Below the pieces are notes generated by a model. That model did not search any database. It was not told the DNA's origin and was given only the letters and a program-made list of their open reading frames with translations. From NCBI GenBank assembly GCA_051652645.1, contig JBOFUP010000036.1:5519-69518 (forward strand): 64,000 bases of DNA, written 5' to 3'. This DNA is from UBA7332 sp051652645. GTDB taxonomy: Bacteria > Bacteroidota > Bacteroidia > Bacteroidales > UBA7332. The position numbers and the translations under genes were made by a program. The number at the start of each line of letters is the position of its first letter. The stretch's first letter is position 1. Below are positions 55,303-63,774 of the stretch, piece after piece.

Positions 55303-56256
55303 ATGTTTAGGATCAATAGGTATAGGTCGATGGTAGCTATAGCAACCATCTTTACCTCGTCTCTTTCTGCTCAAAAAATTGTTCAACTACCATACTCTGA
55401 TATGAATAGTTGGGTAGTTCGTGAGTTTAAAGAGAGTGGTATCATTGGAGGAAACAATAGAACTCTTTACGAGATTGGTAAGAGTGACACCATTAAAGGG
55501 GCCATAGCGAGGATCCCTGGTGACTCTCCGTGGGAAACTTCAAGTGTTTATGCTAAAGTCTCTGGTGTTGTTAAAGGTAGCAGTACTGTCTTTCCTGAAA
55601 AAAGAGGAAATGGTTACTGCGCCAGATTAGAAACCAGACTCGAAGAAGTTCAAGTACTAGGGCTTATTAATCTTAAAGTACTAGCAACTGGCACTATCTT
55701 CACAGGGAAAATCATAGAGCCTGTAAGAGATAGTAAAGATCCAATGCAAAAGCTTATGCAAGGAATACCTTATACAAAACGAGTAAAATCAATCCGTTTT
55801 GACTACAAGGCTAAGACTGGAGGAAAAAGAATCAAATCTACTGGTTTCTCTAGATCTGATCTTCCTGGCAAAAATGCCGCTGATATATCTGTTATACTCC
55901 AAAAAAGGTGGGAAGATGCCAATGGTAATATCTACGCCAAACGTGTAGGTACAGGGTGGACACGAATAACCGAATCGACAGATAGTTGGGTCAATGACTT
56001 TGAGCTGCCTATAGAGTATGGTGATATAACCAGCAACACCAATTACCAGACTTATAAAGGTCTTTTCAAAGATGACTCCATTCTATTTGGAGTAAATAGT
56101 AAAGGCGAACCCAAAAGAGTCTTAGAAATTGGATGGGGCAACGACTCTGAAGAACCAACACATATGATAATCCGCTTTTCTGCAGGATATGGTGGCGCAT
56201 ATGTAGGTGCAATTGGCGATGTTCTTTGGATAGACAATGTGAAGATCGTTGAGTAG
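55303..56256 (+). CDS. Exported protein of the sulfotransferase operon, PCMD-like
   Basis: A 317-residue protein with an N-terminal signal peptide (about 1-23, ending SSLSAQ). The mature part looks all-beta, with a jelly-roll-like close (DVLWIDNVKIVE) and a GAIARIPGDSPWETSSVY stretch resembling the putative carbohydrate metabolism (PCMD) domain of Bacteroidota. The family assignment is tentative. It is the last gene of the operon, 10 bases after the sulfotransferase and before a terminator, so it may bind, carry or act on the sulfated product outside the inner membrane. An internal ATG at residue 10 is an alternative start. Confidence 0.7.
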   Translation: MFRINRYRSMVAIATIFTSSLSAQKIVQLPYSDMNSWVVREFKESGIIGGNNRTLYEIGKSDTIKGAIARIPGDSPWETSSVYAKVSGVVKGSSTVFPEKRGNGYCARLETRLEEVQVLGLINLKVLATGTIFTGKIIEPVRDSKDPMQKLMQGIPYTKRVKSIRFDYKAKTGGKRIKSTGFSRSDLPGKNAADISVILQKRWEDANGNIYAKRVGTGWTRITESTDSWVNDFELPIEYGDITSNTNYQTYKGLFKDDSILFGVNSKGEPKRVLEIGWGNDSEEPTHMIIRFSAGYGGAYVGAIGDVLWIDNVKIVE

Positions 56257-56285
56257 AAATAAACTGGTCAGCAAAAGATAACTCA

Positions 56286-56317
56286 AGGGAGGGCTTCTTA
56301 AAAAGATGGCTCTCCCT
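56286..56317 (+). terminator. Terminator of the sulfotransferase operon
   Basis: 9-bp arms AGGGAGGGC and GCTCTCCCT (one G-T pair) with a 14-base loop, followed by AACTTTTTAATTT. Confidence 0.75.
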
Positions 56318-56349
56318 AACTTTTTAATTTATCATAAAACAAGAGATAT

Positions 56350-56634
56350 ATGTTTATTATTATTGGAATAATGATCTCTGGGGTCATAATAGGTTATCTA
56401 CTTCGAAACTATAAAATGGCGTGGATACACAAAGGTATAATGCTACTTATCTGGGTACTTCTATTTCTTTTAGGGGCTGAAGTTGGAGGAAATGATGCTA
56501 TAATATCTGGGCTATTTACAATAGGGATGGAGGCGCTAGCCATAACTATTGGGGCCGTTGTTGGTAGTATTGCTGCAGCTTGGGCTCTATGGTCATTAAT
56601 ATCAACAAGAGGAGGGAAAAAGTATGATCTCTAG
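56350..56634 (+). CDS. LysO-type lysine exporter, N-terminal subunit
   Basis: A 94-residue membrane protein with three hydrophobic segments, matching the N-terminal part of LysO/YbjE (DUF340). The family exports lysine in E. coli, where it is a single polypeptide of about 300 residues. Here the protein is split: this piece overlaps the next gene by 11 bases (56624-56634), so the two are translated together and probably assemble. Two-gene LysO is a known arrangement in Bacteroidota, so this is not a sequencing frameshift by default. Confidence 0.8.
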   Translation: MFIIIGIMISGVIIGYLLRNYKMAWIHKGIMLLIWVLLFLLGAEVGGNDAIISGLFTIGMEALAITIGAVVGSIAAAWALWSLISTRGGKKYDL

Positions 56635-57226
56635 CATTATAATTGTAGGATTCTTTATCATTGGTGCTGTATTTTCTCACCTCAACCTTCTACCTAATGA
56701 GTTATCCCAAAGCAATGTTGGATACTACGCTCTTTGTGCTCTTATGTTTAGCGTAGGAATTAGTGTAGGGCATGACTCTAAAAGTATAGAGAAATTTAGA
56801 TCCCTCAACCCTTTACTTATCCTTCTTCCTCTTATGACCATTTTTGGAACGCTTGCCGGCAGTGCAATAACTAGCCTATTTCTTCCTGACAGATCAATGA
56901 CTGACTGCCTAGCTGTTGGCTCTGGGTTTGGATACTACTCTCTCTCTAGCATATTTATTACACAATATAGGGGAGCTGAACTTGGGACAATTGCCCTACT
57001 ATCAAATATTACTCGCGAAATAATAACCTTATTAGGTGCCCCACTAATAGTTACTTACTTTGGTAAACTAGCCCCTATATCCTCAGGTGGTGCTACAACA
57101 ATGGATACTACCCTCCCTATTATTTCGCGATACTCTGGGGAAGAGTTTATTACTCTAGCCATCTTTCATGGTATCGTAGTAGACTTTTCTGTCCCTTTTC
57201 TTGTCACACTTTTCTGTTCGTTATAA
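56624..57226 (+). CDS. LysO-type lysine exporter, C-terminal subunit
   Basis: A 200-residue membrane protein with about six helices, corresponding to the C-terminal DUF340 part of LysO. The segment VGSGFGYYSLSSIFITQYRG in two adjoining stretches (about 97-116) and NITREIITLLGAPLI are family motifs. Its start lies inside the preceding gene, giving translational coupling. Function (lysine export) is taken from the family. Confidence 0.82.
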   Translation: MISSIIIVGFFIIGAVFSHLNLLPNELSQSNVGYYALCALMFSVGISVGHDSKSIEKFRSLNPLLILLPLMTIFGTLAGSAITSLFLPDRSMTDCLAVGSGFGYYSLSSIFITQYRGAELGTIALLSNITREIITLLGAPLIVTYFGKLAPISSGGATTMDTTLPIISRYSGEEFITLAIFHGIVVDFSVPFLVTLFCSL

Positions 57227-57611
57227 TGGTGCTATACAACGAATCTGGCACAATAACTAATATTATAATTAAACTTCTGATCATAGAGTTGATACAGTTG
57301 TGTTATTAGGAGTAATTGAATTACGACTTCTACTACCATTACATAGAAACGATTAATCAATATTATTTTTCTTTGGTAATTAGGAATATAAGGCCTACAT
57401 TCGAGCTCTTTACAACCTATATAATACTATTTTAGAGATACCTACTACTCTATTTGTAAATTCAAGAAGTACCTCAAGAGGTTATTACTTATAGAGCAAC
57501 AATTGAAAAGCTGAAAGCTCTGAGAATCTTGAATTATTCAAAAAGCTCAAGCAAATACATAAAGGACCTTAATACAAATGCTAAGCCGCATTAGATAAAA
57601 AAATATATACG
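57227..57611. other. Noncoding gap after lysO
   Basis: About 385 AT-rich bases. No gene, terminator or convincing promoter was found. Confidence 0.5.
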
Positions 57612-58337
57612 ATGAAGAAAAACTCATTATCAAAGACCACATTTATTCGTGGATGTCAATGTCTAAAATCACTTTGGCTATATAAACACAAATACTCTTT
57701 ACGAAAAGTCTCTCCTGAAACACAAGCTAAGTTTGACATAGGACATATTATAGGAGATATTGCTAAAGAATTATTCCCAAATGGGGTAAATGCCCAACAG
57801 GAGAAAGCTTGGGAGTTGGCAAAAGGTGCAACCCTAACTAAGGACCTCATAAATAATGGGAGAGAGATAATCTACGAGGCGGCATTTGGATACTCCAACA
57901 TGTATATTGCTATAGACATATTCGTAAAAAAGAACAGTAAATGGTATGCCTACGAAGTAAAAAGTTCACAACAAGTAAGTAACACCTACATATTAGACGC
58001 TGCTTTTCAATACCACATAATCAAAGAATCTAAACAACCACTAGAGGATATATTCATTGTTTATCTTAATAGCGAATACATAAACGAGATAGGTATAACT
58101 GTACAAGATATTACACTTGAAAATTGTGATATAAACAGACTCTTTATACCCAAATCAATACTAAGTGAAGTCAAAGATCTTCAACCATTCATCAAAGAAA
58201 AGATAGAAGAACTAAAGAGTATTGTCGACTTACGACACGAGCCCAATATTAGCATAGGAGATCATTGTAGCCATCCATACAGATGCGATTTCTGGGATTA
58301 CTGCCATCAAAAAGTTGCAGAGTTTGATATGTGGTAA
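57612..58337 (+). CDS. Cas4-like/DUF2779-type nuclease domain, free-standing
   Basis: A 241-residue protein with the PD-(D/E)XK nuclease pattern: H45 in IGHIIGD, D102 in YIAIDIF, E115-V-K117 in YEVKSS and Q133-Y134 in AAFQYHI. Cysteines at 15/17, 219, 225 and 231 fit an iron-sulfur cluster like that of Cas4 and AddB. The N-terminal TTFIRGCQCLKSLWLYKH matches the front part of DUF2779 proteins, which normally continue for a further 200 or more residues. Here the protein ends just after the cysteine cluster. Neither cas nor recombination genes adjoin it. DNA cleavage is inferred from motifs. Confidence 0.78.
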   Translation: MKKNSLSKTTFIRGCQCLKSLWLYKHKYSLRKVSPETQAKFDIGHIIGDIAKELFPNGVNAQQEKAWELAKGATLTKDLINNGREIIYEAAFGYSNMYIAIDIFVKKNSKWYAYEVKSSQQVSNTYILDAAFQYHIIKESKQPLEDIFIVYLNSEYINEIGITVQDITLENCDINRLFIPKSILSEVKDLQPFIKEKIEELKSIVDLRHEPNISIGDHCSHPYRCDFWDYCHQKVAEFDMW

Positions 58338-58372
58338 GCAAAATGCTTATTGAATAAGAATTATAACCCCTA

Positions 58373-58425
58373 AAAAAGCTCTTTCTATGCATCTCAAGTG
58401 TGAGATAACATAGAAAGAGCTTTTT
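58373..58425. terminator. Hairpin terminator after the nuclease gene
   Basis: 17-bp perfect outer arms (AAAAAGCTCTTTCTATG and its complement), with an inner 6-bp stem ATCTCA/TGAGAT. It lies between convergent genes. Confidence 0.88.
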
Positions 58426-58502
58426 GGTAAACAAAACCTACTAAGAAGATAGGATATATTTATCTTCTTTGTTGTGAATAATCTAACATCAACGAAACAA
58501 CA

Positions 58503-59243
58503 TCAATAGTTTGCAACATCACATATTGCACTTGACAATCTCTTGACAACAGCCTCCACAAAGCGTTCTCCCTTATCTGCCGTAGCCTTGTATGGGTTCC
58601 CTATTCCTGTATCTTGAGATATCTCACTCCAATTGCGAGGCATCCACACTGTACCATCAGCAAGAGGTCTCAGCTTGGGCGATTTACTCTTCCCCTCCCC
58701 TGCTTGTGTCATATCTACCAATTCAGGATGGTAGTAAAGCATAACCGACGTTTCCAATTCATTAGCATGCTCCCCCATCTCCTGAAAATACTCACTCTCC
58801 CGTGCAAGAGAATACCACTCACAACTACAAACTAAAAAATCAGGATAGATAACCGCTAAATCACGAATCATATTTTTAAATGAGTTACCTCCATGACCAT
58901 TAACTATCATAAGCTTATTGACTCCTTGGCATCGTAATGAAGCCACAATATCTGTAAGAATAGCAAATTGTGTCTCGTATCTACCATGAATACAAAAAGG
59001 CAGCTCTCTTTGACCTGGGTTTTGAGATCCATAATAGACAGGTGGTAGTACCATTGCCAAGCTCTTTCCTATATCGAAGGCAGCATTAGCGGCATCTACA
59101 GCAATTGCATGAGATAGAATTGCATCTGTTGTATATGGCAGGTGGTAGTTGTGCGGCTCTGTAGCACCCCAAGGGAGTATTGCAACTTTATAATCCTTAT
59201 CTATGACATCTCCATAGCTTACTTTACATAGGTCTGTATACAT
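58503..59243 (-). CDS. Creatininase-family amidohydrolase
   Basis: A 246-residue cytoplasmic metal-dependent amidase of the creatininase fold. Metal ligands are visible in GATEPHNYHLPYTTD (E29, H34, D40), VNGHGGN and the late ELETS motif. The family includes creatinine amidohydrolase and amidases acting on cofactor intermediates; in non-creatinine users the substrate is usually unknown. It stands alone, with no pathway genes nearby, so no substrate can be suggested. Confidence 0.88.
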   Translation of the reverse strand: MYTDLCKVSYGDVIDKDYKVAILPWGATEPHNYHLPYTTDAILSHAIAVDAANAAFDIGKSLAMVLPPVYYGSQNPGQRELPFCIHGRYETQFAILTDIVASLRCQGVNKLMIVNGHGGNSFKNMIRDLAVIYPDFLVCSCEWYSLARESEYFQEMGEHANELETSVMLYYHPELVDMTQAGEGKSKSPKLRPLADGTVWMPRNWSEISQDTGIGNPYKATADKGERFVEAVVKRLSSAICDVANY

Positions 59244-59431
59244 TATCCTTAGATTTAATTGGTTAGTAATTACGGTATTAATTGTATAAATAAGCTATCT
59301 ACATAGACTATATCTAATAATTATCTCCTTTATGAGATATGAAAATAGTTGAATTATAGGATTTATTAGTTATAAATCAAAAAATATACACATATTAGTA
59401 CCAAATTCAATCCAAATACTTTAACAACAAT

Positions 59432-59935
59432 ATGATACAATCTAGAAGAACGACAACAGAGGATATCGAGTATATTATGTTGATCGTTAAGCAAGCTCAA
59501 GATGACTTTAAAGCTAGGGGTATTGATCAGTGGCAAAATGGATACCCTAACGAATCCGTTTTCAGGAATGATATAGAGAGTCAAAACAGCTATATATATA
59601 CTTTAGATGATGAGATCGTAGCCACGGCTATGATCTCATTCGAGGGGGAATCTACATACGACCACATTGATGGATCTTGGCTATCAGATATTCCATATGT
59701 TGTAATACATCGCATTGCTGTAAAAGAGAGTATGAAAGGGAAAAATATTGCTGGACAAATAATATCCCATGCAAAAGATATGGCTAAAGAAAGAGGTGTT
59801 AGTAGTATAAGAATAGATACACACCGTGAGAACCTCTCTATGCAGCGAGCAGTCTTGAAAGTGGGATTCATATACTGTGGTGTTATCCTTCTAGAAGATG
59901 GTGCAGAGAGATTGGCATATCAACTTGATTTCTAA
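59432..59935 (+). CDS. GNAT-family N-acetyltransferase
   Basis: A 167-residue acetyl-CoA-dependent acetyltransferase. The acetyl-CoA-binding region is VIHRIAVKESMKGKNIAGQII (about 92-112, read in two parts), followed by IRIDTHRENLSMQRAVLKVGFIYCG, the usual beta-strand/helix end. The N-terminal EDIEYIMLIVKQAQ is common in GNAT proteins of unknown substrate. It is convergent with the DUF2975 gene, and its stop codon lies in a hairpin. Confidence 0.88.
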   Translation: MIQSRRTTTEDIEYIMLIVKQAQDDFKARGIDQWQNGYPNESVFRNDIESQNSYIYTLDDEIVATAMISFEGESTYDHIDGSWLSDIPYVVIHRIAVKESMKGKNIAGQIISHAKDMAKERGVSSIRIDTHRENLSMQRAVLKVGFIYCGVILLEDGAERLAYQLDF

Positions 59936-59949
59936 TATTTAGAAATCAA
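59925..59949. terminator. Short bidirectional hairpin over the GNAT stop codon
   Basis: TTGATTTCTAA and its complement make an 11-bp stem with the 3-base loop TAT, between convergent genes. Confidence 0.6.
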
Positions 59950-59977
59950 ACAAGGGTAATAATTTATTTCGTTGTGA

Positions 59978-60433
59978 TTAATTAAGATGAGCATCATCAA
60001 ACTTTTTCACTAATCTAGAAGCTACAAATGCTAACACCATAAAGAAGATTGTCATCACAACACAAATTGTGATAAAACCAGCTGGATCATCATCTTTATG
60101 ATGAAATAGAGCTATGTAAATCACTGATATAGTAATTAATATAGTCTGAACTATTGAGCAATTCTTCATCCTCTTTAGAGTATCAACAGTCTCTGAAGAG
60201 GATGAAGTATTCTGTCCAATATACCCAACAAATTTAAACACATAAAATAGGACAAAGAAGAAAGGGATTGAAGCCGTATATATAAACAAGACAAACGGAT
60301 CAAAATAAGTGCTTACTAAATCTAAGTTTGTTGCTCTCCCCTCAACTGAAGGGACCCAAAGCAAGAAAACAAGTACAAAACCACCTATCAACGCTATTAT
60401 AGCCTGAAAGAATACAGTCAATAGTCTTCTCAT
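59978..60433 (-). CDS. DUF2975 membrane protein
   Basis: A 151-residue protein with four predicted helices (about 5-30, 48-72, 92-112 and 118-140). The spacing and the loop between helices 2 and 3 fit DUF2975. Members often pair with a small Cro/YozG-like regulator, but none is seen here. Function unknown. Confidence 0.7.
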   Translation of the reverse strand: MRRLLTVFFQAIIALIGGFVLVFLLWVPSVEGRATNLDLVSTYFDPFVLFIYTASIPFFFVLFYVFKFVGYIGQNTSSSSETVDTLKRMKNCSIVQTILITISVIYIALFHHKDDDPAGFITICVVMTIFFMVLAFVASRLVKKFDDAHLN

Positions 60434-60524
60434 TATCTATATATTATTTACAACTAAAGTAATAGCTTATCTACTGCTACAAGCCTATAAGATGCTAATA
60501 TTCTGTTTTTAAAAGTATAGCCTA

Positions 60525-62405
60525 TTATCTAGAATATTTTTGAGATATTCGATTCAACTCAAAGGTGGCATAATCTGTAATATCAGAGAAATCATTAATA
60601 GAACTCTCGTCATACAATATAGACGATTGCCCGTCTATCCTTTTAGGCATCTTTGGTCTCACAACCCTCTTTAGCAATGTATCTAACTCCTCAGATGAGT
60701 CTGGATAAAGCCCACGAAGTGTACGAATCTTCTCGTAATCCACTATCCCCTGACGTAATAGTTCAAAACGAATAGATGAGCGAGTAAAAGGCTGCTCAGC
60801 ATCTTTATCACCTGGGTAAATCTGGAAAGTATCTCCAGTTTCAAACATCTTATTATCGGTCGTATGAGTTGGATTATCACCCCAGCTATCCACAGCCCAA
60901 CGCAAATAGCCGTCTGCTCCAATTGCTGCTGAATACCACCCAATAAATAAACTCTCTGCAGGACGAGAATTGCCAAAATTGCCGGGGTAAGTCCCTGTGC
61001 AAGTATACCACGTAGATTTTAGGCCCTTTTCTCTGCGCTCTTCTGCCCATTTAGCATATTGCTCAGTGGTCCATTTATCATTAACAATAGCATCAGTTCC
61101 GCCATGCATAGAAATAACTGCTAGTTTATCATCGAAACTATGAGTCTTATTCACGGCAGCCGATATCTTTAGCATCTCTCCATTGTGGGGGAATTTCTCT
61201 AGTATCTCAATGATATGAGGTATATTGTTGATTCCACGCTCATCAACACCTATCCTACACTTTTCAAACCATCCATTCTTGATTAGCATCTCAACAAACT
61301 CATCCATAAAAAGAGTCCAAACTCTTTTATACTCATCCCAATCCTGAAATTTATAGATAACCTCCTTGCCTTGATTCTCATCGAAATAACTTATCCCAGA
61401 ATAGTTACTTATCAACCATGGCAGCATTGAGTAGCATTCAATAGATTGATCTATACCAATTGAGAAACAAAACTTGACATACCTCTCAAAGTCTGAAAAA
61501 TCAAATTTAAAAGATCCATCCTTAGTTAATCTCCAATGAATTAACTCATCGTAGGGATAGTTCGTTTGGTGTTGCTCGCTTTTGAGCTTATATGAGCTAA
61601 GCCATGGATCTTTCACCAAATTAACCAATACAGTTTTCAATCCCGCATCTCTCAACAACTCTAATGTTGGACGATAAATAGAGAGATGCTCCTCAGACCA
61701 CATAAATCCTGGGGGAACATTATCACTCCAGTTCTGAGCATATTGAGTCTGATAAACACTACCACAGTAATAGTGAGCTGTTGCTTGTGGATGGGTCCAA
61801 AGATTAAGATCAAATTCCCAATCTCTAACCTCTGGTAAGGTAATATCCAGAACATCTATTGAGTATTCAAAATTATGCGTCTCCTCACCCATTTCCACCG
61901 ATAATACACCTTTGTAAATACCCGGTTTTACATCTCTTGGAATATCCACCCCCACCCATATGGGCTTCAACTCTTTTTGTTTGATTGTAAATGGCTTGTA
62001 TGGATCTAACATATCTGGTACTAACTCAATATAATTAGAATCAATAGGATAAGCATCTCTGGTATTCATACTCAAGAATCTCACCACACTAAGGGTAATA
62101 TTACTTGGCATTATAGACGTACCATTTGAACCTATAAGATTAGAACTAATAATATTCACACTAGCACTCTCCTTACTGCTCCATAAATAGATCTGAAAGT
62201 TAACCCTCTCACCTAGCCAAGCTGTAGCATGAGCTTGATATTGATTTAGTTTAATCGCTTGTTCAAATTTATTATGGCGATAGCTTTGCGTTGTAGCAAC
62301 AAAGGACCCTCCAGCATTTTTATTGCTAGTTGGCATTGCATCAATAAAGGAAAATAAGAATAGTGCGATAGAGAGCAGCTTTATAGCCCTTAATTTAGTT
62401 ATCAT
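60525..62405 (-). CDS. Exported DUF4091/GH123-like glycoside hydrolase
   Basis: A 626-residue secreted protein with a signal peptide (about 1-24). An N-terminal beta-sandwich (about 60-190) is followed by a TIM-barrel-like region with a VDERGINN motif, whose adjacent Asp-Glu pair matches the catalytic acid pair of GH123 hexosaminidases. A DUF4091 C-terminal part follows (FIGWYSAAIGADGYLRWAVDSW and RFELLRQGIVDYEKIR in separate stretches). A role in releasing N-acetylhexosamine from glycans is plausible but specificity is inferred. It is monocistronic. Confidence 0.82.
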   Translation of the reverse strand: MITKLRAIKLLSIALFLFSFIDAMPTSNKNAGGSFVATTQSYRHNKFEQAIKLNQYQAHATAWLGERVNFQIYLWSSKESASVNIISSNLIGSNGTSIMPSNITLSVVRFLSMNTRDAYPIDSNYIELVPDMLDPYKPFTIKQKELKPIWVGVDIPRDVKPGIYKGVLSVEMGEETHNFEYSIDVLDITLPEVRDWEFDLNLWTHPQATAHYYCGSVYQTQYAQNWSDNVPPGFMWSEEHLSIYRPTLELLRDAGLKTVLVNLVKDPWLSSYKLKSEQHQTNYPYDELIHWRLTKDGSFKFDFSDFERYVKFCFSIGIDQSIECYSMLPWLISNYSGISYFDENQGKEVIYKFQDWDEYKRVWTLFMDEFVEMLIKNGWFEKCRIGVDERGINNIPHIIEILEKFPHNGEMLKISAAVNKTHSFDDKLAVISMHGGTDAIVNDKWTTEQYAKWAEERREKGLKSTWYTCTGTYPGNFGNSRPAESLFIGWYSAAIGADGYLRWAVDSWGDNPTHTTDNKMFETGDTFQIYPGDKDAEQPFTRSSIRFELLRQGIVDYEKIRTLRGLYPDSSEELDTLLKRVVRPKMPKRIDGQSSILYDESSINDFSDITDYATFELNRISQKYSR

Positions 62406-63010
62406 AGTTAGCTGTAAAAGTTCAACTCACCGACGCGAATTGTTGGTTAATAGATTCTTGATGTTTCTCATTAGTATACAAATAGGCAAATATATTTCTT
62501 TATCAATGCCTTTTTACTGCTCTATTACAAGATAATAGAGGAATATAAATTCTTAATCAGGAGGTTAATCGACAGAATATTTAGACCCTAAATGAGCTTA
62601 TTAAGACTACAAAGAAAGATAATTTAGACTTATTATTGGGCAACCTATGAAACAATTTCTCTTTTGTACCATTTTCCTACTTATCTTTTTGTAGATAACC
62701 TAACTAGGGTTGGAATTGCTAACTTTCATGAACACTGAGTTAAGCTAAAAAGTCGACCTTTGTATAGTTATGGCAAAAGAAAGTGTCAATATATTGTCAT
62801 TTTGTAAAATTGAGTTGTAAAGAAAGAGTTTCGAACTCTGAGGAAAAAATATTTCTTTTACTCTATCTACACCTTCTGAAATTAACATTTCTTGCTCCTT
62901 ATTTTTACACTAATCTCATCTTTGTTTCTGTTTGCCAAAATATAATTGCCCAAATCTTATAAATGACATTTAGTTTTAAGCTAAATGTGATGGGTGTAGA
63001 TAGGGGCTAC
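62406..63010. other. Noncoding stretch before the repeat cluster
   Basis: About 600 AT-rich bases without a supported gene. It contains the DUF4091 promoter element, a small hairpin AGAGTT-TCG-AACTCT (62825-62839), a stem ACATTTAG/CTAAATGT (62966-62988), and an 11-bp inverted repeat CTATCTACACC (62863-62873) with GGTGTAGATAG (62993-63003) about 120 bases apart. Confidence 0.55.
62487..62494 (-). promoter_or_regulatory. -7 promoter element of the DUF4091 gene
   Basis: TATATTTG on the minus strand fits TAnnTTTG, with a leader of about 75 bases. Confidence 0.45.
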
Positions 63011-63085
63011 TATCGCCACCTATCGCCACCCATATTGCCACCTGTAATAAGCTGATAATCAACAGAGGTGGCAATAGTGGCAATA
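63011..63085. repeat. Iteron-like cluster of TATYGCCACC repeats
   Basis: Three direct copies, TATCGCCACC (63011-63020), TATCGCCACC (63021-63030) and TATTGCCACC (63033-63042), are followed by two inverted copies, GGTGGCAATA (63067-63076) and GTGGCAATA (63077-63085). The inner copies can form an 11-bp stem with a 22-base loop. Spacings of 10, 12 and 10 bases put the sites on one face of the helix, as for a bound protein array. It is not CRISPR: the units are too short and have no spacers. Confidence 0.8.
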
Positions 63086-63729
63086 AAAATCATCAAAACT
63101 AAGACTCTGTGAGAGGTTTTTACCCTCTTTTTAAGAGCTGCTTGTTAATTATGATTATTCCTTAAAGTAACTATATACAATTAAGCCTAAGCCTTTCTAG
63201 CCATACTCTTTCATGCTTTTCTCTGCTTACTTTTTCTTTATGCATATACAATATATGCATAGAGAGTCTACTCCCCCACTCACCTGACAGCTTAGACTAT
63301 ATTTGGATTAAGTTCGAAGAGTTTCGATATCATAATATTTGCTTTCAGAAAGTTAGCAGGACCACACCCCAAGCAGCTAATTTGCTACATACAACTCCCC
63401 CTCATAGTAATTATTTTATTATTATCAAAGGAGATTGAGAACTAGATATTCATTTTTAGAAAATTCCAAAAATGAATTTCAGAGTTCAAAATTATTAGGC
63501 TTAAGGTTGTCGCTTTACTATATTTGCAGGTTTAACTCTGTGAAGGCTATTCCATTATAATAAACCGAGTAGAGACCATCGAATGAGTATTAACCGATAA
63601 TGTATACATGATGAAACTGACAATGAAAACTACTGATCCACTTAGCATCAAGCGCTGTGGCTACTGGCTAAATAGCCTACTCGAGTTCCTCACTATCACT
63701 CACTCAAAAAAGCTAAGGCTTTTGGGTCT
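63086..63729. other. Noncoding stretch between the repeats and the right edge
   Basis: About 640 bases with no convincing gene. It has hairpins TATGCATAT/ATATGCATA near 63238-63260 and ATTCATTTTT/AAAAATGAAT (63448-63477), and a TATATTTG -7 element at 63519-63526. The 100-residue frame from 63608 is judged spurious. Confidence 0.5.
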
Positions 63730-63766
63730 AAACTCTAAGGCTTTTACCCCAAAAGCCTCAGAGTTT
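63730..63766. terminator. Hairpin terminator near the right edge
   Basis: 16-base arms, AAACTCTAAGGCTTTT and AAAAGCCTCAGAGTTT, pair with one mismatch around a 5-base loop. The A-start, T-end design matches the other terminators in the window. The flanks hold overlapping alternative pairings (AGGCTTTTGGG at 63716-63726 with 63748-63758; TTTTACCCC at 63742-63750 with 63768-63776). Confidence 0.65.
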
Positions 63767-63774
63767 TGGGGTAA

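Noticed and set aside
56624..56634. Frameshift splitting LysO
   Set aside because: The second gene has its own ATG, and the two-gene form is known in Bacteroidota, so a natural split is more likely than an error.
63011..63085. Possible CRISPR array
   Set aside because: The units are about 10 bases, adjacent or inverted, with no unique spacers and no cas genes.
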